Part shown: piece after piece, positions 1 through 7,417 of the stretch
Layout: the number at the start of each line of letters is the position of its first letter
How positions within the stretch are numbered: position 1 is the first letter of the stretch
Virus record (IMG/VR): IMGVR_UViG_3300027649_000006
Coordinates: 1 to 36,117 of that record
Length of the DNA stretch: 36,117 bases
Source: a virus
Reading direction: 5' to 3' (one strand)
Translations under genes and position numbers: made by a program
The notes under the pieces: model-generated
What the model saw: the letters and a program-made list of their open reading frames with translations, nothing else
The model's database searches: none
What the model was told of the DNA's origin: nothing

Positions 1-370
1 AGATATCCTGGAGGCGTTTGACGATGTACATGTCGGATTTGACAGAGCTCATCATATTATCTGGAAGGTAATTTAGAAAAATTAGGAATGGCTTTAGTAC
101 TTCCCACAAATTCTTTTCAATTCGAAAAAACATCATGTGATTGGCCGCCGAAATTGGAAATACATTGTAGATTGATATGATATGATTGAGGATTAGCCTT
201 TCGCGAATCTCTCCACATTCTAGGTATTTTCGAAGAAGACGCTTAATGTATTTGAACTTAGCCAGATCATCGTAGAATTCCTCGATTGATAGGCATTGAG
301 GATTTTGATAATGCCTAATAGCATAAGCTTCAAAGTTGCTCTCCGTAAGCTTGCCAAATAGCTTCAACAT
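1..370 (-). CDS. Conserved phage hypothetical protein, 3' end cut by window edge
   Basis: An ATG at 370 opens a frame that stays open to base 1, giving at least 123 residues. The protein begins MLKLFGKLTESNFEAYAIRH and continues with a region rich in hydrophobic and basic residues (EEFYDDLAKFKYIKRLLRKY near 30-50), so a compact helical protein is likely. I see no catalytic motif or signal peptide. The style (MLKLFGKLTE start, FKYIKRLL) reminds me of a small conserved family in T4-like phages of unknown function; this is memory, not a search. It sits 18 nt downstream of the 83-aa gene at 389-640 and probably shares its late transcript. Partial: the C-terminus lies outside the window. Confidence 0.75.
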   Translation of the reverse strand, partial: MLKLFGKLTESNFEAYAIRHYQNPQCLSIEEFYDDLAKFKYIKRLLRKYLECGEIRERLILNHIISIYNVFPISAANHMMFFRIEKNLWEVLKPFLIFLNYLPDNMMSSVKSDMYIVKRLQDI

Positions 371-388
371 AATAAAGCAGAAGGACTA

Positions 389-640
389 TCAATACATGAA
401 TGTAATTGGCGTGGCCAGAAGTACACCGGAGATAGATGTAAGTGTATCCCCTGCATCCTTGAAGAGATAGGTAGGTTCGGTCGTAAGAATCGTACAAGAC
501 GATGTATTTTGACCCAGATAATTCTTCCTCTGAATCGCGCCAGCTGTCGTTGCAACGACGCGGACAAGTAATGAATCATAGACCGTCGTTGGTGTAGATC
601 CCAGAGCCAATTCCGAATTTATTAGATTTATTGCGCGCAT
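389..640 (-). CDS. Small phage protein, possibly structural, unknown function
   Basis: An 83-residue protein starting MRAINLINSELALGSTPTTV. It is rich in small, beta-prone residues (Thr, Val, Ala, Gly, Ser) and has almost no charged patches, a composition typical of small beta-structured virion or head-decoration proteins, but no domain is recognised. There is no signal peptide or transmembrane helix. A late-promoter variant (GATAAATA, 656-663) lies 16 nt upstream of the ATG, which agrees with late expression of a virion component. The structural role is inference from composition and promoter only. Confidence 0.7.
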   Translation of the reverse strand: MRAINLINSELALGSTPTTVYDSLLVRVVATTAGAIQRKNYLGQNTSSCTILTTEPTYLFKDAGDTLTSISGVLLATPITFMY

Positions 641-655
641 ATTATTATTCGATTC

Positions 656-663
656 TATTTATC
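656..663 (-). promoter_or_regulatory. T4-type late promoter variant (GATAAATA)
   Basis: Reads GGATAAATAG on the minus strand, one base away from the T4 late consensus TATAAATA, 16 nt upstream of the ATG of the 83-aa gene. The variant at 8656-8663 has the same ATAAATAGAAT core, which supports a functional variant class. Confidence 0.5.
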
Positions 664-667
664 CAAG

Positions 668-1045
668 TTATTCATCTCCTACACGATACAGGAACCGGCC
701 GGTTCCAACATCGAGGAAGATGTTGACTTGATTTTCAATGCCCAGATCTTTGAGATAGGAAAGCTGGCGACCCGTCAATTTGACGTTCTTATCGATATCA
801 ACAAATGTTCGAGAAGGCTCATGGACCAGTCGCGCCCATCCACGATGCCCAAGTATTTCATCGGGCGTATATGGCATGCCTTGAAGTTCTTCGGCTTCAT
901 CTCCCAGAATATCCTTGGCTACCTTCTCGTGTTCCATTCTCGATCTGACTGGAAATTCCTTTCCAGAAGGAGAGAGCCATCCACCATAACCGCGGCTCTC
1001 ACAGAGCCAGACGTCGCGAATTGTTTGATAGAGAGTGTGGGCCAT
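668..1045 (-). CDS. Hypothetical protein, 125 aa
   Basis: The frame starts MAHTLYQTIRDVWLCESRGY and ends RFLYRVGDE. It is charged throughout and has a central DEAEELQGMPYTPDEILGHR stretch; I recognise no family, signal peptide or membrane segment. The wording HTLYQTIRDVW suggests an alpha/beta cytoplasmic or internal protein. It sits between the 592-aa repeat protein (62 nt upstream) and the 83-aa gene (27 nt downstream), in one run of same-strand genes, so it is probably cotranscribed with the late block. A minus-strand frame here is better supported than the opposing plus-strand one because its start and stop fit the gene spacing and strand of all neighbours. Confidence 0.65.
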   Translation of the reverse strand: MAHTLYQTIRDVWLCESRGYGGWLSPSGKEFPVRSRMEHEKVAKDILGDEAEELQGMPYTPDEILGHRGWARLVHEPSRTFVDIDKNVKLTGRQLSYLKDLGIENQVNIFLDVGTGRFLYRVGDE

Positions 1046-1107
1046 GATTGGAATTTAACTGTTCTTCACCGTTACTCTATAGAGATCTTTTTTGATAATC
1101 AATGATA

Positions 1108-2886
1108 TCATTGATTATCGAGAAACTCGGCTACCAAAAACAGATTGTCGCCAGCATCTTGAATTTTCTGTATAATGTCTTTGTCAGATTCAACTCTACG
1201 GGAAATCAAACCGGCTACCCGATCGGCGGCCATTACGGCACGATCCGCGAGTTCAGAGCCCTTAGTTATACCCGCACCCTCTTTGAGACTGGAATTGCGC
1301 CGATCGTCATTATCCAACCATTCAGCCACAAACGAAAGAAGTCTTTGAGCTTGCTCAATCTTGCTTTGAATTCCAGGAGGAGCTTCATTTTTTCGATTGA
1401 TCAAACCGGCAACACGCGAAGCGGCTTCTTCACATTGATCGGCGAGTCGAGAACTTTTAGTTTCACCTATATCTTCTTTTACCGTCTTAACTTCTTTGTT
1501 ATTTTCGAGAGGCGGAAGCTTAAAATGTTTTCGAAGTTCATCGCCATAACTGGCAATGAAATGATTGAACTGAGGCATGAGCTCAACATCGATGCCATCT
1601 GTTCCTCGACCGGCTATCAATTGCTTCAAGGATTCAGCATGGTCATTGGCATATTGCTTATCGAAAGTAGTCATAACATCCGCATCTTCACCGAGAAGTG
1701 CCGTCATGGCCATTTCTTTCAAACGCTTGGGCATCGGTTCCGAGAAGCGTTGCTTGGCTTTAGGTTCATCGGCTCCAAGCTTTCCGGAGGGAGCCGTGTT
1801 AGCGACCTTCTCGGCGGACTGGGCACCAGATTGTTTAGAACCAGAAGCCTTGGGATCCGAGGCGTTTCTAGACGCGGATTTTTTAATTGCCGCGATAGTC
1901 TTAATTTCAGTTTTCTCTCCGTCAATCTCATCGATCTTAGGATTCCCCTGAGCCGAAGGAGCCGTTGCATGCTTGGCCGAAGCTTTAATCGCCGCAACAT
2001 TGGCCAGATCATTCTTTTCGCCATCAATATCTTCGGCTTTGGAAAAGCTAGTGCCCATGGGCAACTTCGGTTTACAATCTCCCATGGCCTCAATTCCAGA
2101 CTGATCATCTTGATTTACATTAGCACTTTTATTGATGAGATGGGCGGCTTTGAATTTCTTTTCACCGCCAGCCGCAGGTTCTTCGATACCTTCTCGCACC
2201 GTCGAACCGGTTTTATTAACAGCTTTCTGAGCTTCGAAAAAAGCTGCCATAGCCATGTTGATACGTTCGCCCCTAGATTTCCCCTTGAACTTAGCTTCAT
2301 TGGAATTTACAAAATCGTTAATCCATTCAGAGGTTGGTTTGTCTGCCTTGAGTGCCTCGATAACCATCTCTTTCGACCGATTGGTCGCTTTACGGCCTTC
2401 CGAAACCAGATCCCAATTGCTGCCGCGTAAATTAACTTCAATATCTCCACCATCTTCATCCGTGCAATAGGCCGTATCACCGAGAATTTCATCGACTATA
2501 CAAGGCTTTCCATCAACATGAAGCCATGAGCCAACGGAGATGTCTTCATTGCCGGCCACGTGGCCGGCCATGTGGCCTTCCGAAACCAGATCCCAGTCGC
2601 CATAGACGTCGACTTCGATATCTTCACCATCTTCATCCGTACAATAGGCCGTATTACCAATGATTTCATTGACAGTACAAAGCTTTCCATTGACGCGAAG
2701 CTCTGAGCCAACGGAGATTTCCGAAGACTTATCGTCATCGCTGGCATCATCATCCGTATAGCCGGCCATATGATCGGCAGTATGGCCTTCAGTAGTTACG
2801 ACTTTCGGTTTAAGCTTCTGAGCCGATTCATCGATGACTTGAGAGGCGGCGAGGGCAATTGATTTGGTAATTTTATCGGAAAACAT
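1108..2886 (-). CDS. Large modular repeat protein, probable virion or internal head protein
   Basis: A 592-residue, strongly hydrophilic protein with three kinds of repeat. Residues 57-104 and 116-164 are near copies built around ISVGS, TAYCTDEDG and WDLVSEG. Residues about 183-217 carry a module with SEWINDF and FKGKSRGERINMAMAAF, of a type I recognise from many tailed-phage internal proteins and which recurs in the next gene. Two blocks with IDGEK and AAIKxSA lie in a Lys/Ala-rich middle, and the last 110 residues hold two copies of a helical unit (RVAGLI, then KIQ/E and VAEW/FLDN). No enzyme motif is visible. A perfect TATAAATA lies 22 nt upstream. A structural or capsid-core role is inferred from modularity, promoter and context; the function is unknown. 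Confidence 0.8.
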   Translation of the reverse strand: MFSDKITKSIALAASQVIDESAQKLKPKVVTTEGHTADHMAGYTDDDASDDDKSSEISVGSELRVNGKLCTVNEIIGNTAYCTDEDGEDIEVDVYGDWDLVSEGHMAGHVAGNEDISVGSWLHVDGKPCIVDEILGDTAYCTDEDGGDIEVNLRGSNWDLVSEGRKATNRSKEMVIEALKADKPTSEWINDFVNSNEAKFKGKSRGERINMAMAAFFEAQKAVNKTGSTVREGIEEPAAGGEKKFKAAHLINKSANVNQDDQSGIEAMGDCKPKLPMGTSFSKAEDIDGEKNDLANVAAIKASAKHATAPSAQGNPKIDEIDGEKTEIKTIAAIKKSASRNASDPKASGSKQSGAQSAEKVANTAPSGKLGADEPKAKQRFSEPMPKRLKEMAMTALLGEDADVMTTFDKQYANDHAESLKQLIAGRGTDGIDVELMPQFNHFIASYGDELRKHFKLPPLENNKEVKTVKEDIGETKSSRLADQCEEAASRVAGLINRKNEAPPGIQSKIEQAQRLLSFVAEWLDNDDRRNSSLKEGAGITKGSELADRAVMAADRVAGLISRRVESDKDIIQKIQDAGDNLFLVAEFLDNQ

Positions 2887-2908
2887 AATAGATTATTGTT
2901 ATTTAAAG

Positions 2909-2916
2909 TATTTATA
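2909..2916 (-). promoter_or_regulatory. T4-type late promoter (TATAAATA)
   Basis: Perfect TATAAATACT on the minus strand, 22 nt upstream of the start of the 592-aa repeat protein. This matches the promoter read by T4 gp55-type sigma with the sliding clamp. No Shine-Dalgarno-like string is seen between it and the ATG. Confidence 0.75.
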
Positions 2917-2921
2917 GGTTG

Positions 2922-3842
2922 CTAAATTCCTGCTGAAGGAACTGGAAGAAGAGGAATATTTGTAATATTCGGATTTGCAGGATTTACACATATCATTTCC
3001 GGAGATTCCGTCTTTCCCTTACTCGTTTGCAATAGATAGTAATCATAGACCGATTGAAGTCCCGCATGGAGAGCGGCGATTTTATGTCCAACCCAGGCTG
3101 GAAATTCGGGATAATTCGGCAGCGCCGCAAAGAGATCATCGGCCATATCGGCGATCTCGTCGAGTTCCAGACGAGTTATTTCCATGGAATCGTTATCCTT
3201 TCCGCCGTCCATGCATTCAGTCAAAGGGGCCTGCTCTCTCTTTCGAGGATTTGCTCTATTAAAATCCGATATGGCCATTTTTACTCGAGCAGATTCGGAT
3301 TTCCCGGAGAATCGACTCTGATTTGATTTCTTATATTCTTCGATCAAGTTTTCGATTAACTTTGATTTCGGTGTTGCAGTAGATTTGGTAGGCACCCCGC
3401 GGTGTTTGCTATCACTCTTACTGCCCGCTAAGTTTTCTTTTACACAGTTGTTAACACGCGTGTCGCCTTTAATCTTAGTGCCTTTCTTACGGTACCCCTT
3501 CCAGCACTTAGAGTCTAATCGTTGTTTGGCTTCATTAACTTTCGGTCCTGAAATTAGCTCCAGCTCGAAGTCATACAATTCATCCTTTGTCAGTTCTCTT
3601 GGATATTGAATCGTTCCATGCCGGGCTCGTCCTTCCGGAGGGCCGTCGCTTCCAATGATGAATCCCTTTGGCTGAGCACCCATTCCCATGGGTCGATTGC
3701 GAAGTCCATACGTCCATCGTGGGCCGGTATAATCTTCACTGAAAACCCTATCATCGATCGCTTCATTAACTTTCACTTCACACTTAAGTACTTCATTGAG
3801 CTTGATAAACCCCAATCGAATTTTTTCCAAGGATGTGCTCAT
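2922..3842 (-). CDS. Modular phage protein sharing motifs with its neighbour
   Basis: A 306-residue protein. Around residues 105-140 it carries DSKCWKGYRKKGTKIKG followed by RVNNC, a Cys-basic motif I have seen in many marine phage proteins. At about 160-195 it has RFSGKSESARVKMAISDF, the same F-x-GKS-R-MA module as the 592-aa protein. At about 225-275 it has a helical unit (DDLFAALPNYPEFPAWVGHK then LQSVYDYYLL) related to the C-terminal repeats of that protein. The C-terminus is Pro/Asn-rich. The N-terminal 30 residues contain KLNEV and KVNEA, possible prohead-protease type sites. It overlaps the 312-aa gene by 4 nt (ATGA), implying translational coupling. Probably a virion or internal protein; this is inference. 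Confidence 0.75.
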   Translation of the reverse strand: MSTSLEKIRLGFIKLNEVLKCEVKVNEAIDDRVFSEDYTGPRWTYGLRNRPMGMGAQPKGFIIGSDGPPEGRARHGTIQYPRELTKDELYDFELELISGPKVNEAKQRLDSKCWKGYRKKGTKIKGDTRVNNCVKENLAGSKSDSKHRGVPTKSTATPKSKLIENLIEEYKKSNQSRFSGKSESARVKMAISDFNRANPRKREQAPLTECMDGGKDNDSMEITRLELDEIADMADDLFAALPNYPEFPAWVGHKIAALHAGLQSVYDYYLLQTSKGKTESPEMICVNPANPNITNIPLLPVPSAGI

Positions 3843-4777
3843 ATTTTTTTAGTATTTTCCACGTCGACGTTGGCTGGCGCTAATGTTTTATATTTCTCAA
3901 AGGCCGCCTTTATCTTCACTTCGTCGGTGCCAGGATACATTTCGAGATGTCGAATCTTAAAAACCGAATAATCGAAGTATGGATTAGGTTTGATAGCCTC
4001 TTCATAAACTCCGTCACTTTCGTTGAGCTTCTTCTTGAATCGCTTAAAAGCCGTTTCAATCATCAGAAGTTCGGATTCATGGCCTTCAATGGAATTTAAT
4101 CTCAAGAAGCTCTCAATGATAGTCCGATCAGTTTCGCGAGTTAACAGACCTACAATTTTGATAGCGCGTTCAGAAATCTCAGATTTCGGTTCATTTACCT
4201 CTCTAGAATTATTGATGTAGTGTCCTCGAATTTCTTCGGGAGACCACTTATTCTCCATCGACTTACGGCCCTTGAACCACGTAATTAACTTCCCATCCGA
4301 ATCAATAGACTTCGGCCAATCTACGGCTTCATCGGGATCAGAGGCTTCGAAAGGCTTTCCGTTTACGAAGAGCGAACCATACCTGACTTCAAGCTTGTCT
4401 GTAGCCTTGAGAGCAATTTCGTCATTCTTCGATTCAATCGATTCATTTTTCTTCGAATCAATGTCCTTTGCTCCATCATCTGTCGATTCTGCCGCATCAT
4501 CTTTAGTATTCTTAATCTTCTTATTTCCGAGAAATTCTGCTGCTGCTTGTTTTGCTTTCATGAAAGCCAGGGGAACACCGGCCGGCGTGTGGTAGATTTC
4601 ATTGCCAGATTTGGCATCCTTTGTATAATATACCACCGTGATTTTATTCATTAAATTGAAAATAACAAACTTCGAACCATTGGATAGAACTGCTTCCTGC
4701 GTACCTACATCCGGATCGACTGTTGTCCATTTCAAGTCTTCTTCATTGAGCTGCGTATGTGATTCGATTAAATTCAT
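3839..4777 (-). CDS. Hypothetical protein, 312 aa, acidic linker and N-terminal LIES/LNEE leader
   Basis: Begins MNLIESHTQLNEEDLKWTTV. An N-terminal beta-rich part (VIFNLMNKITVVYY) is followed by a low-complexity Asp/Lys/Ser linker (about 90-125), then a segment KLEVRYGSLFVNGKPFEASD and a helical C-terminal half with two similar helix pairs (FRRLNSIEGHES and YPGTDEVKIKAAFEKYK). No known fold is recognised. The leader contains L-I-E-S and L-N-E-E, which fit a T4 gp21-like cleavage rule (hydrophobic-x-E before a small residue). It overlaps the following gene by 4 nt. A weak late-promoter variant lies just upstream at 4788-4795. Function unknown. Confidence 0.7.
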   Translation of the reverse strand: MNLIESHTQLNEEDLKWTTVDPDVGTQEAVLSNGSKFVIFNLMNKITVVYYTKDAKSGNEIYHTPAGVPLAFMKAKQAAAEFLGNKKIKNTKDDAAESTDDGAKDIDSKKNESIESKNDEIALKATDKLEVRYGSLFVNGKPFEASDPDEAVDWPKSIDSDGKLITWFKGRKSMENKWSPEEIRGHYINNSREVNEPKSEISERAIKIVGLLTRETDRTIIESFLRLNSIEGHESELLMIETAFKRFKKKLNESDGVYEEAIKPNPYFDYSVFKIRHLEMYPGTDEVKIKAAFEKYKTLAPANVDVENTKKI

Positions 4778-4787
4778 GTTATTATTT

Positions 4788-4795
4788 ATTAAATT
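4788..4795 (-). promoter_or_regulatory. Possible late promoter variant (AATAAATA)
   Basis: Minus-strand AATAAATA, 10 nt upstream of the 312-aa gene. It departs from the late consensus at the first base and lies in an AT-rich spacer, so it is weaker than the perfect matches elsewhere. Confidence 0.3.
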
Positions 4796-5832
4796 AGATG
4801 AAAGAATGGAACGTAAGCTATCTCTTTGAATGCTACGGCGCCGTTTAGATTTTTGAATACCTTAAAAGAATCGGCATACTTGGCATCGAGCTTATCTAGA
4901 TTGATCAGAGCATTCTTGATGTCCGAAGACTTGGTGAGCTCAGATTGTTCTTCATATTTATCAATGTAGAGCAATCCTTTGCCGCCGACTTTCTTATAGG
5001 AATCTGTCGCCCAACCTTCTTGAATAGGCTCCACGTCTTGAAGCCAACGTTTTTTTGAATCATTCGTGACTAGGAAATTAGGTCTACGCTCAACGATCTG
5101 CAGAACTTCGCCTCCCTTCAGGCGAACAGAGTCTCCAACATTAAAGATCTCTCCGCGCACGTAGGCTTCGCGAATAGAGGATTGAGGCGTGAGCTGAATG
5201 TGTTCACGAAAGTTGACTGTTTCCTTTAATCCCATGCGCTTACGAACAAGATTAAACACGGAGATTGAATCATCATATCCTTTTGGAAGGCCCTTTGAAA
5301 AGGATCTCAGATCTCCGTCGCGTGCAGCCTGACGCATCTTAGAAGCCGACATGCCTTCGACTGAGTCCGAGTCTGGATCGCGATCGCCGGCCGAGACTAC
5401 ATCGATGCCACCAGGAAAGTCATAGAAGCTGCCATTCTTCTGCTTCTGTCCCTGATACTTCTTTAGCAGATTCGAGAAGTCATCAACTCGATCCTCACCT
5501 ACAACCAGAACGAAACGAACGAATCCATCTTTATATGCTTTCTGGGCAATGTCGAAGATAGTCTTGATGGACTCGTCTTCGATGATATTACGACCATGCT
5601 TTGCAAACATAGAACGCATGAGCTTAATCTTCTCAGAGTAATGAAGAGGATTCTTATTCTCGTCTGTAGACTGAGAGACGTAGATCTTATAGGTGCCACC
5701 GGCCGCTCTAGACGCCATGGCATTCAGAAGCTTTTCATGGCCGATCGTGGGAGGATTGAAGCGACCAAAGGTGACGGTGATCTCCTTGACCGTCGCCTCG
5801 AGGAACTGACGAAATGATTTAATGTGATCCAT
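4789..5832 (-). CDS. HIGH-motif nucleotidyltransferase (cytidylyltransferase-like) with C-terminal extension
   Basis: The frame opens at a TTG at 5838, but the ATG at 5832 (MDHIKSFRQFLEATVKEITV) is preferred because its leader matches other proteins here. The N-terminal domain has FGRFNPPTIGHEKL, the HxGH-type nucleotide-binding loop of the nicotinate/cytidylyl-transferase superfamily, and GMSASKMR about 130 residues later, equivalent to the ISSTxIR loop; LVVGEDRV lies between. These enzymes transfer an NMP to a phosphorylated substrate; related proteins are common in T4-like phages and the substrate is unknown. Residues about 205-349 form an extra domain with a likely SH3-like part (VGDSVRLKGGEVLQIVERR). 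The leader SFRQFLEA resembles the T4 capsid-targeting sequence with an F-L-E-A cleavage site. Confidence 0.82.
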   Translation of the reverse strand: MDHIKSFRQFLEATVKEITVTFGRFNPPTIGHEKLLNAMASRAAGGTYKIYVSQSTDENKNPLHYSEKIKLMRSMFAKHGRNIIEDESIKTIFDIAQKAYKDGFVRFVLVVGEDRVDDFSNLLKKYQGQKQKNGSFYDFPGGIDVVSAGDRDPDSDSVEGMSASKMRQAARDGDLRSFSKGLPKGYDDSISVFNLVRKRMGLKETVNFREHIQLTPQSSIREAYVRGEIFNVGDSVRLKGGEVLQIVERRPNFLVTNDSKKRWLQDVEPIQEGWATDSYKKVGGKGLLYIDKYEEQSELTKSSDIKNALINLDKLDAKYADSFKVFKNLNGAVAFKEIAYVPFFHLI

Positions 5833-5841
5833 ATTCAAATC

Positions 5842-6885
5842 TCAATTCCTAGCTTTAACCATCGGTTTTGGCTTGCCTTGTGAAATACGATCGATCACAA
5901 CGTCTTTGGCTTTCACGTCCATAATGTCGAGAATACGCCCGAGTTTCCCGCCGCCGCCGGAGTCGTTCGTATCCATAAAAACTATGGGGTGTTTCTTGAA
6001 ATAATTATTATATGCCAGGGTTGCATACTCGAGCTCGAGCTTAGCATATTCAGCTTTGAACTTACTCGCGCGGAGCTCATCCAAAGCCGATGAAGGAATC
6101 GATTCACCTGCACGTCCCGCGGGAAGAGTTATATTGGCTTTGATGCAAAGACTCATAATTTTCTTAATCACCTCACCCGTCTCGATCGAGATGCGAAAGT
6201 CTTTGAAGTAACCGCTATTGGTCCGAACCACGGCCTTGACCTCATATGAGGTTTTACCCAGAGCTAAATCGCCAGATGAGTCCGTGCCTGCCAGAGTAAT
6301 TCCATCGATCAGGTAGTACATTAGAACCTCGCCAGGGCCAAATGCATTATTTTTTCCATACTGGTAGAACGTTGAGAAAGCCGAACCAGCGGCCGCACGG
6401 AGGAGATCGATGCCTTTATTTAGAGCCGAAGTGGCCGAATCCAGAGAATTTAATTTACGCAAAGCTGTCAGTGCGGGGATCTGAGGATCGAGGTTCTTAA
6501 AGAATAAATTATTCAGAAGATGCCGAATTTCATTTTTGTATTTCGTGCTCTTGAATCCATCGAGCGGAATATCCACGGACGTGCAAACTTCAAACTGTTT
6601 GAGCCAAACTTTATCCAGGGTTTCTTTCTTCGCGGTCATTTCTGAATTTTGCTGAGAGGCTTCATTCAACTTACTCGATAGACTATGATAGGCTCTAGAC
6701 CTTCGCCGCTCAGCGCGCTCGATTACACGACGAGAATTGGCCTTGCGATAGGGAAGGCCGGCTTCGCGAAGAGGACGACGCTTGTAGGTTTGTAGATTGA
6801 TTAGGCCGTCATCGTCGACGTCATCGAGTGTATAGTCTACCGGCAAACGATCGTTGAATGTGCTACCTGAATTCGTGTTTCCCAT
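5842..6885 (-). CDS. Putative PD-(D/E)XK-fold nuclease, phage hypothetical
   Basis: A 347-residue protein with an Arg-rich N-terminal part (SRRVIERAERRRSRAYHSLS, about 51-70). The middle holds GPGEVLMYYLIDGI (E186), then SSGDLALG (D206) and YEVKAV (E215, K217). This E - D - ExK spacing is the catalytic arrangement of the PD-(D/E)XK nuclease superfamily, in which the acidic residues bind metal and cleave DNA or RNA. The rest is helical and unrecognised; FMDTNDSGGGGKLGRILDIM follows near the C-terminus. The stretch SKLNEASQ fits a prohead-protease site. A perfect TATAAATA lies 14 nt upstream of the ATG, so late expression is likely. The nuclease call rests on pattern alone; it could be a structural protein with a chance match. 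Confidence 0.55.
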   Translation of the reverse strand: MGNTNSGSTFNDRLPVDYTLDDVDDDGLINLQTYKRRPLREAGLPYRKANSRRVIERAERRRSRAYHSLSSKLNEASQQNSEMTAKKETLDKVWLKQFEVCTSVDIPLDGFKSTKYKNEIRHLLNNLFFKNLDPQIPALTALRKLNSLDSATSALNKGIDLLRAAAGSAFSTFYQYGKNNAFGPGEVLMYYLIDGITLAGTDSSGDLALGKTSYEVKAVVRTNSGYFKDFRISIETGEVIKKIMSLCIKANITLPAGRAGESIPSSALDELRASKFKAEYAKLELEYATLAYNNYFKKHPIVFMDTNDSGGGGKLGRILDIMDVKAKDVVIDRISQGKPKPMVKARN

Positions 6886-6898
6886 AAGATATACTCGT

Positions 6899-6906
6899 AT
6901 TTATAC
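6899..6906 (-). promoter_or_regulatory. T4-type late promoter (TATAAATA)
   Basis: Perfect TATAAATACG on the minus strand, 14 nt upstream of the ATG of the putative PD-(D/E)XK protein and 20 nt downstream of a terminator hairpin. The terminator-promoter pair marks a transcription-unit boundary. Confidence 0.75.
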
Positions 6907-6925
6907 GATTTGCAGGTTCAATAAA

Positions 6926-6955
6926 AAACCCCATAGAGGTTAGTCCACGGGGTTT
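6926..6955 (-). terminator. Rho-independent terminator
   Basis: On the minus strand AAACCCC (6955-6949) pairs with GGGGTTT (6932-6926), with an inner GG/CC pair around an ACTAA loop, and the stem runs into a T tract. It follows the stop of the 107-aa gene by 12 nt. The loop side TGGACTAACCTCTATGGG resembles the terminator at 8680-8707. Confidence 0.8.
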
Positions 6956-6967
6956 GAAGAGAGGAAA

Positions 6968-7291
6968 TTATTTTGTTATCTTGCTAACTGGTTTACTAGA
7001 CCACATTTTGCAACTCCAGTAATTAGCTTTCCATTTAGGACCAGGATTCTCACAGTGATGGCGCGCGCGATAGTTTCGGCGTCGACCCGGATTGTCCCGC
7101 TTGATTTCCATATTAGGATCTCCAAATCCCAATTTGATTACGTTACCCTTTTCGTTAGTTACATAGACGGCAAACTTCTTTGGTCCATTTGACGTACGAA
7201 AAGGTTTATTTAATTCAACCTTTCGATTTTGATATTCGGCTTCTAGGAGCTCCGTGAACTCGCGGAATGTAAATAGAATTTCTTTAGGCAT
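6968..7291 (-). CDS. Small conserved phage protein with RARHxC/YWSCKMW signature
   Basis: A 107-residue basic protein. The N-terminus MPKEILFTFREFTELLEAEY resembles the capsid-targeting leaders of this block (FREF then L-L-E-A). The core has VELNKPFRTSNGPKKFAVYV, GFGDPNMEIKRDNPGRRR and RARHHCENPGPKWKANYWSC. I recognise this signature from many tailed phages infecting aquatic bacteria; the conserved His and Cys residues could bind metal, but no function is known to me. A terminator immediately follows the stop codon and a TATAAATA lies 95 nt upstream, so it may be a single-gene late transcript. Confidence 0.75.
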   Translation of the reverse strand: MPKEILFTFREFTELLEAEYQNRKVELNKPFRTSNGPKKFAVYVTNEKGNVIKLGFGDPNMEIKRDNPGRRRNYRARHHCENPGPKWKANYWSCKMWSSKPVSKITK

Positions 7292-7385
7292 GTATTTTAA
7301 AATCAGATCTACTATACTTCTATAGATTCAATCCGGCTTATTTGTGATCCAACAAAGGAACTACACATATCGATGGCATGAAGTT

Positions 7386-7393
7386 ATTTATAC
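7386..7393 (-). promoter_or_regulatory. T4-type late promoter (TATAAATA)
   Basis: Perfect TATAAATAAC on the minus strand in the 126-nt gap between the ligase-like gene and the 107-aa gene. The next start codon is 95 nt downstream, leaving the longest untranslated leader among the late promoters here. Only a 13-codon ORF lies in the leader. Confidence 0.65.
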
Positions 7394-7417
7394 AAACAAC
7401 TTCTCAATTATCATTCA

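Noticed and set aside
1102-2430. Long plus-strand open frame opposite the 592-aa repeat protein
   Set aside because: It lies antisense to a gene with repeats, promoter and matching strand; its translation is Phe/Arg/Ser-rich and lacks any domain, as expected for a shadow frame.
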